DNA from: Bacillus pumilus
GTDB taxonomy: Bacteria > Bacillota > Bacilli > Bacillales > Bacillaceae
Length of the DNA stretch: 64,000 bases
Assembly: GCF_024498355.1 (NCBI RefSeq)
Contig: NZ_CP101833.1
Span: forward strand, 2,213,001 to 2,277,000
Reading direction: 5' to 3'
The notes beneath the pieces are model-generated. The model saw nothing but the letters and a program-made list of their open reading frames with translations. It did no database searches and was not told where the DNA came from. Below are positions 1 through 8,903 of the stretch, one piece after another. A program made the translations under genes and the position numbers. The first letter of the stretch is position 1, and every line of letters begins with the position of its first letter.

Positions 1-454
1 GTGTTACGCCGTGATAGTCAGCTAAGAAACGGTCAAAATAACCGCCACCGTATCCAATACGGTAGCCTTGCTGATCGAAGCATACCCCAGGAACAATCAC
101 CAAATCGATCGCTTTTTTATGTACAGCTGCCGATGTTTCAGGGTCTGGTTCTGATAGCCCAAAGTACCTGGATGTCATCTTCGTTTGCGGTGTATATTCA
201 TAAAACGTCATCTCTTTCGTTTCCGGGAAACAGGTTGGTACGCACACTGTTTTACCTTCCTCCCACGCCTTATCAATCAGAGGTCTTGTAGGTACCTCTT
301 TTCCTCTAGACATGGTCAGCGCAATCGTTTTCGCCTGTTTCCATGCGGTTAATTGAAACAGATGCTCATATAGTAAAGTCGTGTTTTGTTTAAATTCCTC
401 AGAACTCATCTGCTCAAGCTTTGCTAATGTTTGACGCCGAAGCTCTTTTTTCAC
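1..454 (-). CDS. yqgN: 5-formyltetrahydrofolate cyclo-ligase, C-terminus cut off by window
   Basis: Likely converts 5-formyltetrahydrofolate to 5,10-methenyltetrahydrofolate using ATP, in cytosolic one-carbon metabolism. About 151 residues are present and the C-terminal part (roughly 35 residues for a usual ~187) lies beyond the left edge. The family's nucleotide/folate-binding signature is visible near the end as GYRIGYGGGYFDRFL, after an N-terminal basic helix (KKELRRQ) typical of the family. I chose the GTG at 452-454 because it follows GGGAG with a 9-base spacing. It sits directly downstream of rpmG and its terminator, the order found in B. subtilis. The family assignment is firm; the exact start is moderately sure. 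Confidence 0.88.
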   Translation of the reverse strand, partial: MKKELRRQTLAKLEQMSSEEFKQNTTLLYEHLFQLTAWKQAKTIALTMSRGKEVPTRPLIDKAWEEGKTVCVPTCFPETKEMTFYEYTPQTKMTSRYFGLSEPDPETSAAVHKKAIDLVIVPGVCFDQQGYRIGYGGGYFDRFLADYHGVT

Positions 455-472
455 AAGGATCATCTCCCATCA

Positions 473-502
473 TAAAAAAACAGCAGGAAAATTCCCTGCT
501 GC
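473..502 (-). terminator. rpmG terminator
   Basis: Stem GCAGCAGGGA / TCCCTGCTG-type inverted repeat followed, on the minus strand, by seven T. It lies just after the rpmG stop and before the yqgN ribosome binding site, so yqgN may be read only by read-through or from its own start. Confidence 0.75.
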
Positions 503-1101
<599 letters not shown>

Positions 1102-1449
1102 ATGGAAATTGCAATTATCGGATTGCTTGTTGTCAGTATTGTACTGATCGCATTCTCATATTTTCAAAGAGAACCGATTAAAGAAGTCGAGCAGGAACTT
1201 GAAACACTTCAACTATCTGCAATGCAAGAAATCTATAAACTGAAAAAGAAAATGAAAGTCCTTGAAGAAGAATTGCTTGAAACAAACATCGTTGTCCGCA
1301 AGCATTCAGAAATTGATCCATCTATCGCAAGACAAATCATTTCAAAGCATCAAAATGGCATGTCTCCTGAGGCGATAGCACGCGCTGAGCATGTGTCTGT
1401 AGAAGATGTCAACATGATCATTAAAGACAACGAGAGGGTGCTTGTATGA
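1102..1449 (+). CDS. yqzD: membrane-anchored coiled-coil protein with helix-turn-helix-like tail
   Basis: 115 residues of unknown function. Visible parts are one N-terminal membrane segment (about residues 3-20), a charged heptad-like coiled-coil stretch (about 27-65) and a C-terminal region (about 78-112) reading like a helix-turn-helix (SPEAIARAEHVSVEDVNMII). The start ATG follows AAAGGTGATGAAAC. Its last four bases overlap the start of the next gene, so the two are likely co-translated. Position between rpmG and the pst operon, in opposite orientation, matches the B. subtilis yqzD-yqzC pair; the symbols rest on that synteny and are moderately certain. No function should be inferred from the HTH resemblance alone. 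Confidence 0.7.
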   Translation: MEIAIIGLLVVSIVLIAFSYFQREPIKEVEQELETLQLSAMQEIYKLKKKMKVLEEELLETNIVVRKHSEIDPSIARQIISKHQNGMSPEAIARAEHVSVEDVNMIIKDNERVLV

Positions 1450-1946
1450 CGAAAAAAAGCATCCAAACGTTCGCAGCAGGTATGATTCTTGCCACTGGCG
1501 TTCTGGCCATCGTGTTTTTCCTCACAGGAAAAGATGAAGCAGCAGCTGATTCTACGACAAAAGAAACCCTCGCAGCGAAAGTGACAGACACTGACGTGAA
1601 AAATTATTTAGACTCTAAGAAAGAAGTATCCGTCAGCCGCGAAACGTATCAGCAGCTTCTTGATTATAAAGAAAAAGCGCTGAAAGCGAACGAAGACGGC
1701 GATTCTAAGAGCGATAAACAAACAACGGACAAGTCAAAAGGCAAATCGGTTAAATTCGTGATTAAAAACGGTATGAGCACAAGTGATGTTTCAGACATGC
1801 TTGAAAAAGACGGAATCATTAACTCGTCTAAAGATTTTAATGATTACGTGATTGACGCAGGCTACCATAAAGAAATTCGTGCCGGCAAATTCAATTTAAA
1901 AACAGGAATGACATTCAAACAAATCGTCAAAGCCTTAACAAAATAA
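1446..1946 (+). CDS. yqzC: membrane-anchored protein with MltG/YceG-like C-terminal segment
   Basis: 166 residues. An N-terminal membrane anchor spans about residues 8-28, followed by a hydrophilic linker rich in Lys, Asp, Ser and Thr (about 33-102). A conserved-looking C-terminal block (about 103-166) contains VKFVIKNGMSTSDVSDMLEK and AGKFNLKTGMTFKQIVKAL. That block resembles the LysM-like substrate-binding part found at the N-terminus of MltG/YceG endolytic transglycosylases, but the catalytic domain is absent. The topology predicts an extracytoplasmic C-terminus. It overlaps yqzD by four bases (ATGA-type junction) and is followed by a shared terminator with pstBB. Function unknown; a cell-wall-associated role is inference. 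Confidence 0.7.
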   Translation: MTKKSIQTFAAGMILATGVLAIVFFLTGKDEAAADSTTKETLAAKVTDTDVKNYLDSKKEVSVSRETYQQLLDYKEKALKANEDGDSKSDKQTTDKSKGKSVKFVIKNGMSTSDVSDMLEKDGIINSSKDFNDYVIDAGYHKEIRAGKFNLKTGMTFKQIVKALTK

Positions 1947-1954
1947 CATCTAAA

Positions 1955-1984
1955 ATCCCCTGGCGGCGCTGACCTCCAGGGGAT
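1955..1984. terminator. bidirectional terminator between yqzC and pstBB
   Basis: Perfect nine-base stem ATCCCCTGG / CCAGGGGAT with a 12-base loop, flanked by T-rich sequence on either strand. It can end both the yqzDC transcript and the convergent pst operon. Confidence 0.8.
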
Positions 1985-1989
1985 GTTTA

Positions 1990-2772
1990 TTATCCAAATC
2001 GTCCAGATATATAATCATTCGTTCTTTGATCGTTTGGCTCTGAGAACATCACATTTGTATCATTGACCTCAACAAGCTCGCCCATCAAGAAAAAGGCAGT
2101 TCGATCAGATACCCTTGCCGCTTGCTGCATATTGTGCGTCACAATGACAATCGTGTATTTCTCCTTCAATTTCATAATCAATTCTTCGATCTTTAATGTT
2201 GAAACAGGATCAAGCGCTGATGTAGGTTCATCCATTAATAGGATGTCTGGGCTTGTGGCAATCGCTCTTGCGATACATAGACGCTGCTGCTGACCGCCGG
2301 AAAGACCTAATGCAGGCGCACTTAAACGATCTTTCACTTCATCCCAAAGTGCGACATCCCGAAGCGCTTTTTCAGCAATTTCTTTCAATTGCTGCTTGCT
2401 CTTCACTCCATGAATTCTTGGGCCATAAACGACATTATCAAAGATAGACTGAGGGAATGGATTTCCTTTTTGAAACACCATCCCGACGTTTTTACGCAGT
2501 TCTACTAAATCGACACGTCCTTTTAAGATGTTGTCGCCGTTATACATCATATCCCCTGTGATTTTCACACCTGGCACTGTTTTGACCATGAGATTCAAGG
2601 TTTTAATAAACGTTGACTTCCCGCAGCCTGATGGGCCGATAATCGCTGTGACTTCATGCTCTCTAATGGCTAAGTCAATATGTTTCAGTGCGTGGTGCTG
2701 ACCATACCAAAGGTTCATATCATTCACACGAAACACTTCTTTTGCTGCTGCTTTAGTTGCTACTGCATTCAT
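1990..2772 (-). CDS. pstBB: phosphate ABC transporter ATP-binding protein (second copy)
   Basis: 260-residue ATPase that energises phosphate uptake through PstA/PstC. Walker [10 protein letters not shown] lies at about residues 46-54, the ABC signature [14 protein letters not shown] near 160, and Walker B plus switch region [13 protein letters not shown] just after it. The ATG at 2770-2772 is preferred over the upstream TTG because it sits six bases after GGGTGG. It is the last gene of the pst operon, 15 bases after its paralogue. B. subtilis also has two pstB genes in this order; the BA/BB naming is by position, and the functional difference between the copies is not visible here. Confidence 0.93.
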   Translation of the reverse strand: MNAVATKAAAKEVFRVNDMNLWYGQHHALKHIDLAIREHEVTAIIGPSGCGKSTFIKTLNLMVKTVPGVKITGDMMYNGDNILKGRVDLVELRKNVGMVFQKGNPFPQSIFDNVVYGPRIHGVKSKQQLKEIAEKALRDVALWDEVKDRLSAPALGLSGGQQQRLCIARAIATSPDILLMDEPTSALDPVSTLKIEELIMKLKEKYTIVIVTHNMQQAARVSDRTAFFLMGELVEVNDTNVMFSEPNDQRTNDYISGRFG

Positions 2773-2787
2773 CAAAATCCACCCGCC

Positions 2788-3600
2788 TTATCCAAATCGA
2801 CCATTGATATAGTCTTCTGTTTTTTGCTGCGCAGGACGTGTAAAGATACGTTCAGTCGCATCATATTCCACTAGATCACCGTTCAGGAAAAAGGCCGTAC
2901 GATCAGATACACGTAACGCCTGCTGCATGTTGTGTGTGACAATGACAATTGAATAATCATGTTTTAATTCTGTTAACAACTCTTCAATTTTTGCATTTGA
3001 GATCGGGTCTAGGGCAGAAGCAGGTTCATCTAATAAAAGCACGCTAGGCTTCATCGCAAGTGTACGTGCAATACAAAGGCGCTGCTGCTGACCGCCTGAT
3101 AATGAAAATGCAGAGCGGTGCAGACGGTCTTTGACCTCATCCCATAGCGCCGCCTTTGTTAAGCTTTCCTCTACCGCATCATCAAGCACTGATTTTCTTT
3201 TTTCACCCGCATACTTTAACGCATGGGTAATGTTGTTGTAGATCGATTTAGGAAATGGATTTGGTTTTTGGAATACCATGCCGATTTCTCTTCTTAAATT
3301 CACCACATTAATGCGGTCATCCAAAATATTTAACCCTTCGTACATGATCGCTCCTTCACTTCTCGCGCCTGGAATCAAGTCGTTCATTCGGTTAATGCTG
3401 CGTAGAAAGGTTGATTTCCCGCAGCCTGATGGGCCGATTAATGCGGTAATCGCGTTCTTCTCAATTTCGAATGAAATGTGATTAACCGCTCTTTTTTCAC
3501 CATAATAAATGCTTAAATCCTGCACCTGTAAAATCTCTTCCGCTTGAAGTGGAGCCTTTTTTGCTGCAATCTCTTTTTTTTCTGCTAGCATTTGAACCAT
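2788..3600 (-). CDS. pstBA: phosphate ABC transporter ATP-binding protein (first copy)
   Basis: 270-residue cytoplasmic ATPase of the PstSCAB high-affinity phosphate importer, clearly paralogous to the next gene. It shows Walker A (GPSGCGKST), signature ([16 protein letters not shown]) and Walker B ([13 protein letters not shown]). Compared with its neighbour it has an extra Lys/Glu/Ala-rich N-terminal stretch (about residues 4-22). ATG at 3598-3600 follows AGAGGTG at ten bases; a second in-frame ATG three codons in is a possible start. It lies 23 bases after pstA, in the same operon. The duplication within one operon is an old feature of Bacillus, not a recent event, since the two copies differ widely. 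Confidence 0.93.
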   Translation of the reverse strand: MVQMLAEKKEIAAKKAPLQAEEILQVQDLSIYYGEKRAVNHISFEIEKNAITALIGPSGCGKSTFLRSINRMNDLIPGARSEGAIMYEGLNILDDRINVVNLRREIGMVFQKPNPFPKSIYNNITHALKYAGEKRKSVLDDAVEESLTKAALWDEVKDRLHRSAFSLSGGQQQRLCIARTLAMKPSVLLLDEPASALDPISNAKIEELLTELKHDYSIVIVTHNMQQALRVSDRTAFFLNGDLVEYDATERIFTRPAQQKTEDYINGRFG

Positions 3601-3623
3601 ATCCCCTTCACACCTCTCTCACA

Positions 3624-4508
3624 TTATTTTGACGTAAGCTTCTTATGAATAAATGAACCAAGCCATCTAGCTGCTAAGTTGAACAATAAGACTGAAAGCA
3701 CAAGTACGGCTGATGCACCATTTGCAATGGCTTCTGCATCTGGTATGATCCCTTGTGTATTGACGTTCCATATATGAACGGCTAATGTTTCGGCCGGTCT
3801 GAAAATATTCAGCGGTGACGTATCAGAAAAAGGACTCCAGTTTGTAAAATCAAGACGCGGTGTTGAGAGACCTGCTGTGAAAAGAAGAGCAGCCGCCTCC
3901 CCGAAGACTCTTCCTGATGCTAAAATCGCACCGGTAATAATAGAAGGAATCGCACCTGGAATAAGGACTGTCTTCACCGTATGCCACTTCGTTACACCGA
4001 GCGCAAGTGATGCTTCCTTTTGATCCTTCGGTACAGAGCGCAGCGCGTCTTCTGTCACCCTGACCATCACTGGTAAGTTAAACACAGTGAGCGCAAGAGC
4101 TCCCCCAATGATCGTATAGCCCCAGCCTGTTAAATTCACAAACATGAGTAAACCAAACATGCCAATGACGATAGATGGAAGTGACGATAGCACTTCAATA
4201 CATGTACGAATAAAATCTGTGACTTTGTTTTGAGGTGCATATTCCGCCATGTACACTCCGCCGCCGACGCCAAGGGGCACTGTGATCAGCATCGTAATAA
4301 ATAGAATGTAAAACGAGTTAAACAGCTGATCCCGAATACCGCCGCCAGAGCCAATCGCACTTGAGCGAGTTGTCAAAAAGTCAAAATTTAATTCTTTTGC
4401 ACCGTTGAAAATGATATAAGAAAACAAACCAACAAGAATCGCCGTAATAATGGCGGCACATAATCCAAAAACAAATGTGGCAAAACGATCGGTCATTTTG
4501 CTATTCAT
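3624..4508 (-). CDS. pstA: phosphate ABC transporter permease PstA
   Basis: 294-residue inner-membrane permease with about six membrane segments. The cytoplasmic EAA-type coupling loop is visible (EASLALGVTKWHTVKTVLIP, about residues 182-201), where PstB docks. Its start codon overlaps the pstC stop by one base (TAATG) and uses an AGGAGG that lies inside the end of pstC, indicating translational coupling. PstA and PstC together form the phosphate channel. Confidence 0.95.
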   Translation of the reverse strand: MNSKMTDRFATFVFGLCAAIITAILVGLFSYIIFNGAKELNFDFLTTRSSAIGSGGGIRDQLFNSFYILFITMLITVPLGVGGGVYMAEYAPQNKVTDFIRTCIEVLSSLPSIVIGMFGLLMFVNLTGWGYTIIGGALALTVFNLPVMVRVTEDALRSVPKDQKEASLALGVTKWHTVKTVLIPGAIPSIITGAILASGRVFGEAAALLFTAGLSTPRLDFTNWSPFSDTSPLNIFRPAETLAVHIWNVNTQGIIPDAEAIANGASAVLVLSVLLFNLAARWLGSFIHKKLTSK

Positions 4509-5434
4509 TAAATCTTCCTCCTAGACGACAAGTATCTGATAATGAGTATGAACATAAATGATACAACTAGAAGGACAAGTCCCATTGACCAAAGTGTATT
4601 GTTTTCAACACTTCCATACGTTGTGTGACCCATATTTAACGTAATAATGGTTGTTAATGTACCAGCTGTGTCCATAATGCTCTCTGGTAGATTACGCGTG
4701 TTTCCAATGACCATCTGAACGGCAAGGGCTTCTCCAAATGCTCTTGCCATTCCAAGCACGACCGCTGTCATTAATGTCGGAAGAGCTGCTGGTACAAGAA
4801 CACGTCTGATCGTTTGCCATCTTGTTGCGCCTAATGCATACGATCCCTCACGTAAACTTTTTGGAAGTGAAGCCATTGCATCAGTTGCAATGGATGTAAC
4901 GGTTGGGAGAATCATAATAGACAGGACAATCGTTCCTGCTAGCACGCTATGCCCTGAGCCGCCTGACTTGAAATGTCCGATAAACGGTACCAATACTGTA
5001 AGACCTATGAATCCGTAAACAACGGATGGAATCCCTACAAGCAATTCAATGACTGGCTGGAGAATTTTTCGTCCCCAAGCAGGTGCAATTTCTGTCATAA
5101 AGATTGCGCCTGCGATGCCTAGCGGCGCTGCAATGAGTGCCGATAGGAGTGTGACGGCGATTGATCCAAAGATAAATGGAAATGCGCCGTACTGCGGGTT
5201 TTCTGCTGTTGGGTTCCAATTGATACTGGTTAAGAACTCAATTGGGCTTACACCATTTACGATGAAAGATTGTAAACCCTTAATGCCAAGGAAGATCGTG
5301 ATGGCGATGGATACAGCAATCATTAAGAATGCGCAAAATCTCACCAAAATACTTCCTCTTACTTCATCCATTTGCCTATTTTTCTTCGAGCTGATCAGTC
5401 GATCGCTCGCTTCTGTCTGTTCTATCTGCTTCAT
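4508..5434 (-). CDS. pstC: phosphate ABC transporter permease PstC
   Basis: 308-residue permease paired with PstA. It has a hydrophilic N-terminus of about 28 residues, then six membrane segments, and the coupling loop EGSYALGATRWQTIRRVLVP. ATG at 5432-5434 follows AGGAGTG by nine bases. It is separated from pstS by a strong hairpin (5462-5493), which probably lowers its expression relative to the binding protein. Confidence 0.95.
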   Translation of the reverse strand: MKQIEQTEASDRLISSKKNRQMDEVRGSILVRFCAFLMIAVSIAITIFLGIKGLQSFIVNGVSPIEFLTSINWNPTAENPQYGAFPFIFGSIAVTLLSALIAAPLGIAGAIFMTEIAPAWGRKILQPVIELLVGIPSVVYGFIGLTVLVPFIGHFKSGGSGHSVLAGTIVLSIMILPTVTSIATDAMASLPKSLREGSYALGATRWQTIRRVLVPAALPTLMTAVVLGMARAFGEALAVQMVIGNTRNLPESIMDTAGTLTTIITLNMGHTTYGSVENNTLWSMGLVLLVVSFMFILIIRYLSSRRKI

Positions 5435-5461
5435 CTTTTTCTACACTCCTATGAATGTCAT

Positions 5462-5493
5462 AAAAGGAAAAGTGAAAAGCTCCACTTTTCCTT
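5462..5493 (-). terminator. attenuating hairpin between pstS and pstC
   Basis: Perfect 11-base stem AAGGAAAAGTG / CACTTTTCCTT followed by TTATG on the minus strand. Such hairpins after a binding-protein gene often stabilise the upstream mRNA or cause partial termination. The pst operon must read through it. Confidence 0.6.
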
Positions 5494-5513
5494 CATCAGC
5501 AATTCAAGACCTA

Positions 5514-6431
5514 TTACTTATCTGTTTGTTTGCCTGTTGCGTCTCTTTCTACTTTCATATTAGAAACTGAGATGTAGCCTTGGTCTTTGACGATTTCTTT
5601 TTGTACTTCGTCACTCATGAGGTAATCTAAAAATTGTTTTGCTAGACCATCCGGCTCACCTTTTGTATAAGAGTGCTCGTAAGCCCAAATTGTATATTTA
5701 CCGCTTTCCACATTGCTTTCTTCCGGTTTCACACCATCAATGCTAAGCGGTGTAATTTTGTCATCTGTTAAATAAGAGAATGCTAGGTATCCAATCGCAC
5801 CTGGTGTTTCTGCAATCAATTTTTTCACTGTGTTTGAAGAATCTTCTGTGATTCCTTCTGCAGGTGTTGCACCATCAAGCGCATATTTCACAAATGTTGC
5901 ACGAGTTCCTGAAGAGTCAGGTCTGTTCACAAGAGTGATTTTTTGGTCTTTCCCGCCAAGCTCTTTCCAGTTTTTGATTTTACCAGTGAAGATTTTTTTC
6001 AATTCGTCCTTTGTGATGTCTTTGACACCAACTTCAGGGTTTACAGCTGCGGCCATTCCAACAACTGCTACTTTGTGGTCTTTTAAAGCTTTTGCGTCGA
6101 TTCCGTCTTTCTCTTCTGCGAATACATCTGAGTTACCAATTTGTACAGATCCTTCTGAAACTTGAGAAAGTCCTGTTCCTGAACCGCCGGCTTGTACTTG
6201 AATATCGGCTTTTGGATGTTTATCCATGAATTTTTCTGCTGCCGCAAGAACTAAAGGCTGCATCGCAGATGATCCTGAGATGGTAATGGAACCTGATGCC
6301 TCATCTTTGTTTGAAGCATTTCCTTTACTGTCTTTTGAATCTCCGCTTGAGCTGCTGTTTCCGCATGCTGTGACGAATGCTAACAATGCGATAGTAAGGA
6401 AAGTAAGCAGCCATAATTTGTTCTTTTTCAT
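5514..6431 (-). CDS. pstS: phosphate-binding lipoprotein PstS
   Basis: 305-residue lipoprotein that captures phosphate outside the membrane and delivers it to PstCA. Signal peptide residues 1-22 end in the lipobox FVTAC with C23 as the lipidated cysteine, followed by a Ser/Gly/Lys/Asp-rich linker. Phosphate-contact motifs typical of PstS appear: SGSSAMQPL (about 51-59), GSGTGLSQ and RPDSSGTRATF. ATG follows CAGGGGGT by eight bases. The gene is first in the operon and sits under a four-repeat Pho box. Confidence 0.96.
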   Translation of the reverse strand: MKKNKLWLLTFLTIALLAFVTACGNSSSSGDSKDSKGNASNKDEASGSITISGSSAMQPLVLAAAEKFMDKHPKADIQVQAGGSGTGLSQVSEGSVQIGNSDVFAEEKDGIDAKALKDHKVAVVGMAAAVNPEVGVKDITKDELKKIFTGKIKNWKELGGKDQKITLVNRPDSSGTRATFVKYALDGATPAEGITEDSSNTVKKLIAETPGAIGYLAFSYLTDDKITPLSIDGVKPEESNVESGKYTIWAYEHSYTKGEPDGLAKQFLDYLMSDEVQKEIVKDQGYISVSNMKVERDATGKQTDK

Positions 6432-6485
6432 TTCAAGAATACCCCCTGAATAATTTGTCCTACGAGTAATACATTAAAGGTTCTT

Positions 6486-6524
6486 TATTAATTTCGTTTA
6501 AATGGAATGTTAAGGTTTTGTAAA
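6486..6524 (-). promoter_or_regulatory. Pho box (PhoP binding repeats) upstream of pstS
   Basis: Four TT(A/T)A(C/A/T)A hexamers on the minus strand at exact 11-base spacing: TTTACA (6524-6519), TTAACA (6513-6508), TTTAAA (6502-6497) and TTAATA (6491-6486). This matches the direct-repeat PhoP recognition element described for B. subtilis pho-regulon promoters. Candidate -10 elements (TAATGT or TATTAC) lie at 6466-6476, between the repeats and the pstS start. Confidence 0.8.
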
Positions 6525-6599
6525 TGTCGAAGTGTTGTAGAGATATTGCGGAGTTTTTTGTGGTTTTTGTCAATTTATATCGAAAAGTTTGAAGAAAAC

Positions 6600-6636
6600 A
6601 TAAAAAAACGCCCACAAAAAGTGAGCGTTTTTACCT
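6600..6636 (-). terminator. pbpA terminator
   Basis: Inverted repeat around AAACGC...GTGAGCGTTT, with a T-rich run on both sides, directly after the pbpA stop and before the pst control region. Confidence 0.7.
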
Positions 6637-6645
6637 AGTAAAGGT

Positions 6646-8781
6646 CTAGTCATTTGTTTCTGCTTCATTTTCAATTTTATTTTTGTTTTTCGCTTGTGTA
6701 TCATTGCTTTCCTGTTTTGATTTCAGTTCAAAGTATTTGTCTAATACTTGTTCACCAATATCATTCGTAATCGGATAGCGCTGGTTGTAGTCTTGATACA
6801 CCCACGGTACAACGACGGAAATGGCCACTTCTGGATTATCAGCAGGCGCATACGCAACAAGTGTTGTGTTATATGTCGGTGTGCCGCGTTTGCTTTTAAT
6901 TGGGCCGTCATAGAATGATTGAGCGGTCCCTGTTTTGCCAGCTGGATTGTACTTTTTGTCGCCAAAGTTTGAATAGGCTGTCCCTCTTGGATTTTGCATC
7001 ACAAGCTTGAAGCCTTGCTGTACACGCTTGATCTCATCACTTGTCATATCAAGCTTATTCAATACATCCGGCTTAACGGATTCCGTCACGGCTCCAATTC
7101 CGCGCTGCGGATCGGGCTCTCTGACTTCTTTTACTAGCTGCGGACGTAAACGATAACCGCCGTTTGCGATCGTTGAGACGTACTGCGCCATTTGCAGCGG
7201 TGTAAACGTGTCATATTGTCCAATCGCATAGTCAAGTAAAAGACCAGATTGTGTAGACGTTCCTCGGTAGCCAGTTGCTTCGTTTGGCAGATCGATGCCC
7301 GTTTCAACCCCAAGACCAAATTTACTGAAGTTGTAGCGGAACGTATCAAATGCTTTCGTATCAATTGGGAGCGGCTGATTCTTACGATATTCCCCTTTCC
7401 CAATGGCAATTGCTGTTTTGAACATATACACGTTAGAAGAACGCTCTAGTGCCGTTAAATCATTAATGAGTCCCATATTTTGATAGGATTTCTTTGGCGG
7501 TGACTGAGCGATATAGAGCGGTTCATCATACTGGGTGCTTCCAATATGAAGCGCGCCTGTTTTATATCCTGTCAGTACAGTTGCCCCTTTCACTGCTGAT
7601 CCCATCGCATACGATGATGTCATGGTTCCTAGTGCGTAGTCATCGAATTTGTATTTTCCGTTTTTGTTTGTAATCTGTTTACCCGCAACCGAGAGAACCT
7701 CTCCATTTCTCGGGTCCATCATCACAACAAACGCACGGTCAAGAAGCTCTGTTCCACCTCTTTGCTTCGCACTTCTCAAGTTCTTTTCAATGATTTTTTC
7801 AACCGCTTTTTGCAGCTGAATATCAATTGTGAGCACAAGGTCTTTCCCGCTCTTTCCTTCTGTTAAGACTTTAGAGCTTGTGACATTGCCCTCTTTATCG
7901 GTTGTACTCTGTTCTTTTTCCTTTTGGCCCTGCAAAACATCTTCATATTGATATTCAAGATAGCTTTTTCCTACACGGTCATTTCGGCTGTAGCCGAGTG
8001 ATAGATAATGTTCAAGGAGTGACTGCGGAAGACCTTCATCACTTGAGGACACACTGCCGAGCATACTGCGGAGCAGTCCTTTATAAGGATAGCTGCGCGA
8101 CCAGTCTGTGGTGACATCAACGCCTGGCAGCTCGTCCAAATGCTCAGAGACGTAAGCAATTTCGCTTGGCTTCACATCTTCATTTTTAATGAATTGAGGC
8201 GTGAGTGCATAGCCTGCATCCATCTGCCTTTTAATCGCTAGCACTTGCAAATCTTTTTTCGTCAGTTGATTTAATTCCTTGTCTGTGATGCGTTTCAGTT
8301 GAAGCTCATATAGTTTATCATCAGAAACCTTATCGTCACCCTTTAATTCTGATTCCTTTTGAACAAGCTTTTTTGCTTCATTCGGATGTGTTAAGATCCA
8401 GAAATCTTTTTTGTCACGGTCTGTGATTTTTTTCGTACTCACATGAATCATATCCGCTAATTTTGTAGCCACTTTGAGCCGCTCTTCTTGTGAAGTCGTC
8501 GAGGTTCTCGTATATGTAATGGCATTTAGCGCTTTATTGCTGACAATCGTGTTATAGTTTCGATCATAAATTTTTCCGCGCGGAGCAGATGAGCTGACAT
8601 TCACATCCTCTTGTTTTTCTGCCTGCTTTTTATAATCCTCTCCATTGACAATCTGCACAAACCCAAGTCTAACCACAACACCAGTAAAAATAATGAACGC
8701 AGCCAAAAATAATAAATTCAGCCGGATTGGAAGTGTTTTGCGCCCTTCCTTCGCGTCTTTTTTGTTTTTCTTGTTTCTCAT
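6646..8781 (-). CDS. pbpA: class B penicillin-binding protein 2A (transpeptidase)
   Basis: 711-residue membrane-anchored DD-transpeptidase cross-linking peptidoglycan. PBP2A of B. subtilis (716 residues) acts in lateral-wall synthesis during vegetative growth and spore outgrowth. N-terminal basic stretch and a membrane anchor at about residues 18-42; dimerisation domain with SSSAPRGKIYDRN near 63-75; transpeptidase motifs SAVK (S395, K398), SSN (448-450) and KTG (616-618). The C-terminus is a charged Lys/Glu/Asn tail. The longer open frame begins 22 codons upstream, but the ATG at 8779-8781 has AAAGGTG at the right distance and begins with the expected Lys/Arg-rich leader. It is single-gene flanked by a terminator. 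Confidence 0.95.
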   Translation of the reverse strand: MRNKKNKKDAKEGRKTLPIRLNLLFLAAFIIFTGVVVRLGFVQIVNGEDYKKQAEKQEDVNVSSSAPRGKIYDRNYNTIVSNKALNAITYTRTSTTSQEERLKVATKLADMIHVSTKKITDRDKKDFWILTHPNEAKKLVQKESELKGDDKVSDDKLYELQLKRITDKELNQLTKKDLQVLAIKRQMDAGYALTPQFIKNEDVKPSEIAYVSEHLDELPGVDVTTDWSRSYPYKGLLRSMLGSVSSSDEGLPQSLLEHYLSLGYSRNDRVGKSYLEYQYEDVLQGQKEKEQSTTDKEGNVTSSKVLTEGKSGKDLVLTIDIQLQKAVEKIIEKNLRSAKQRGGTELLDRAFVVMMDPRNGEVLSVAGKQITNKNGKYKFDDYALGTMTSSYAMGSAVKGATVLTGYKTGALHIGSTQYDEPLYIAQSPPKKSYQNMGLINDLTALERSSNVYMFKTAIAIGKGEYRKNQPLPIDTKAFDTFRYNFSKFGLGVETGIDLPNEATGYRGTSTQSGLLLDYAIGQYDTFTPLQMAQYVSTIANGGYRLRPQLVKEVREPDPQRGIGAVTESVKPDVLNKLDMTSDEIKRVQQGFKLVMQNPRGTAYSNFGDKKYNPAGKTGTAQSFYDGPIKSKRGTPTYNTTLVAYAPADNPEVAISVVVPWVYQDYNQRYPITNDIGEQVLDKYFELKSKQESNDTQAKNKNKIENEAETND

Positions 8782-8903
8782 CACATCACCTTTTCTATCA
8801 AGAAAGAAATGGCACCCCTTTTTGTGTATAAAAGGTGCCATCATCATTTTAGCGGTTTTTCTATGATTTATCTAGAAATTTGATGTTCCATTGGTAAGAA
8901 ATT

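Noticed and set aside
5049..5570. 173-codon open frame on the plus strand opposite pstC and pstS
   Set aside because: Antisense shadow of strongly conserved genes; no ribosome binding site.
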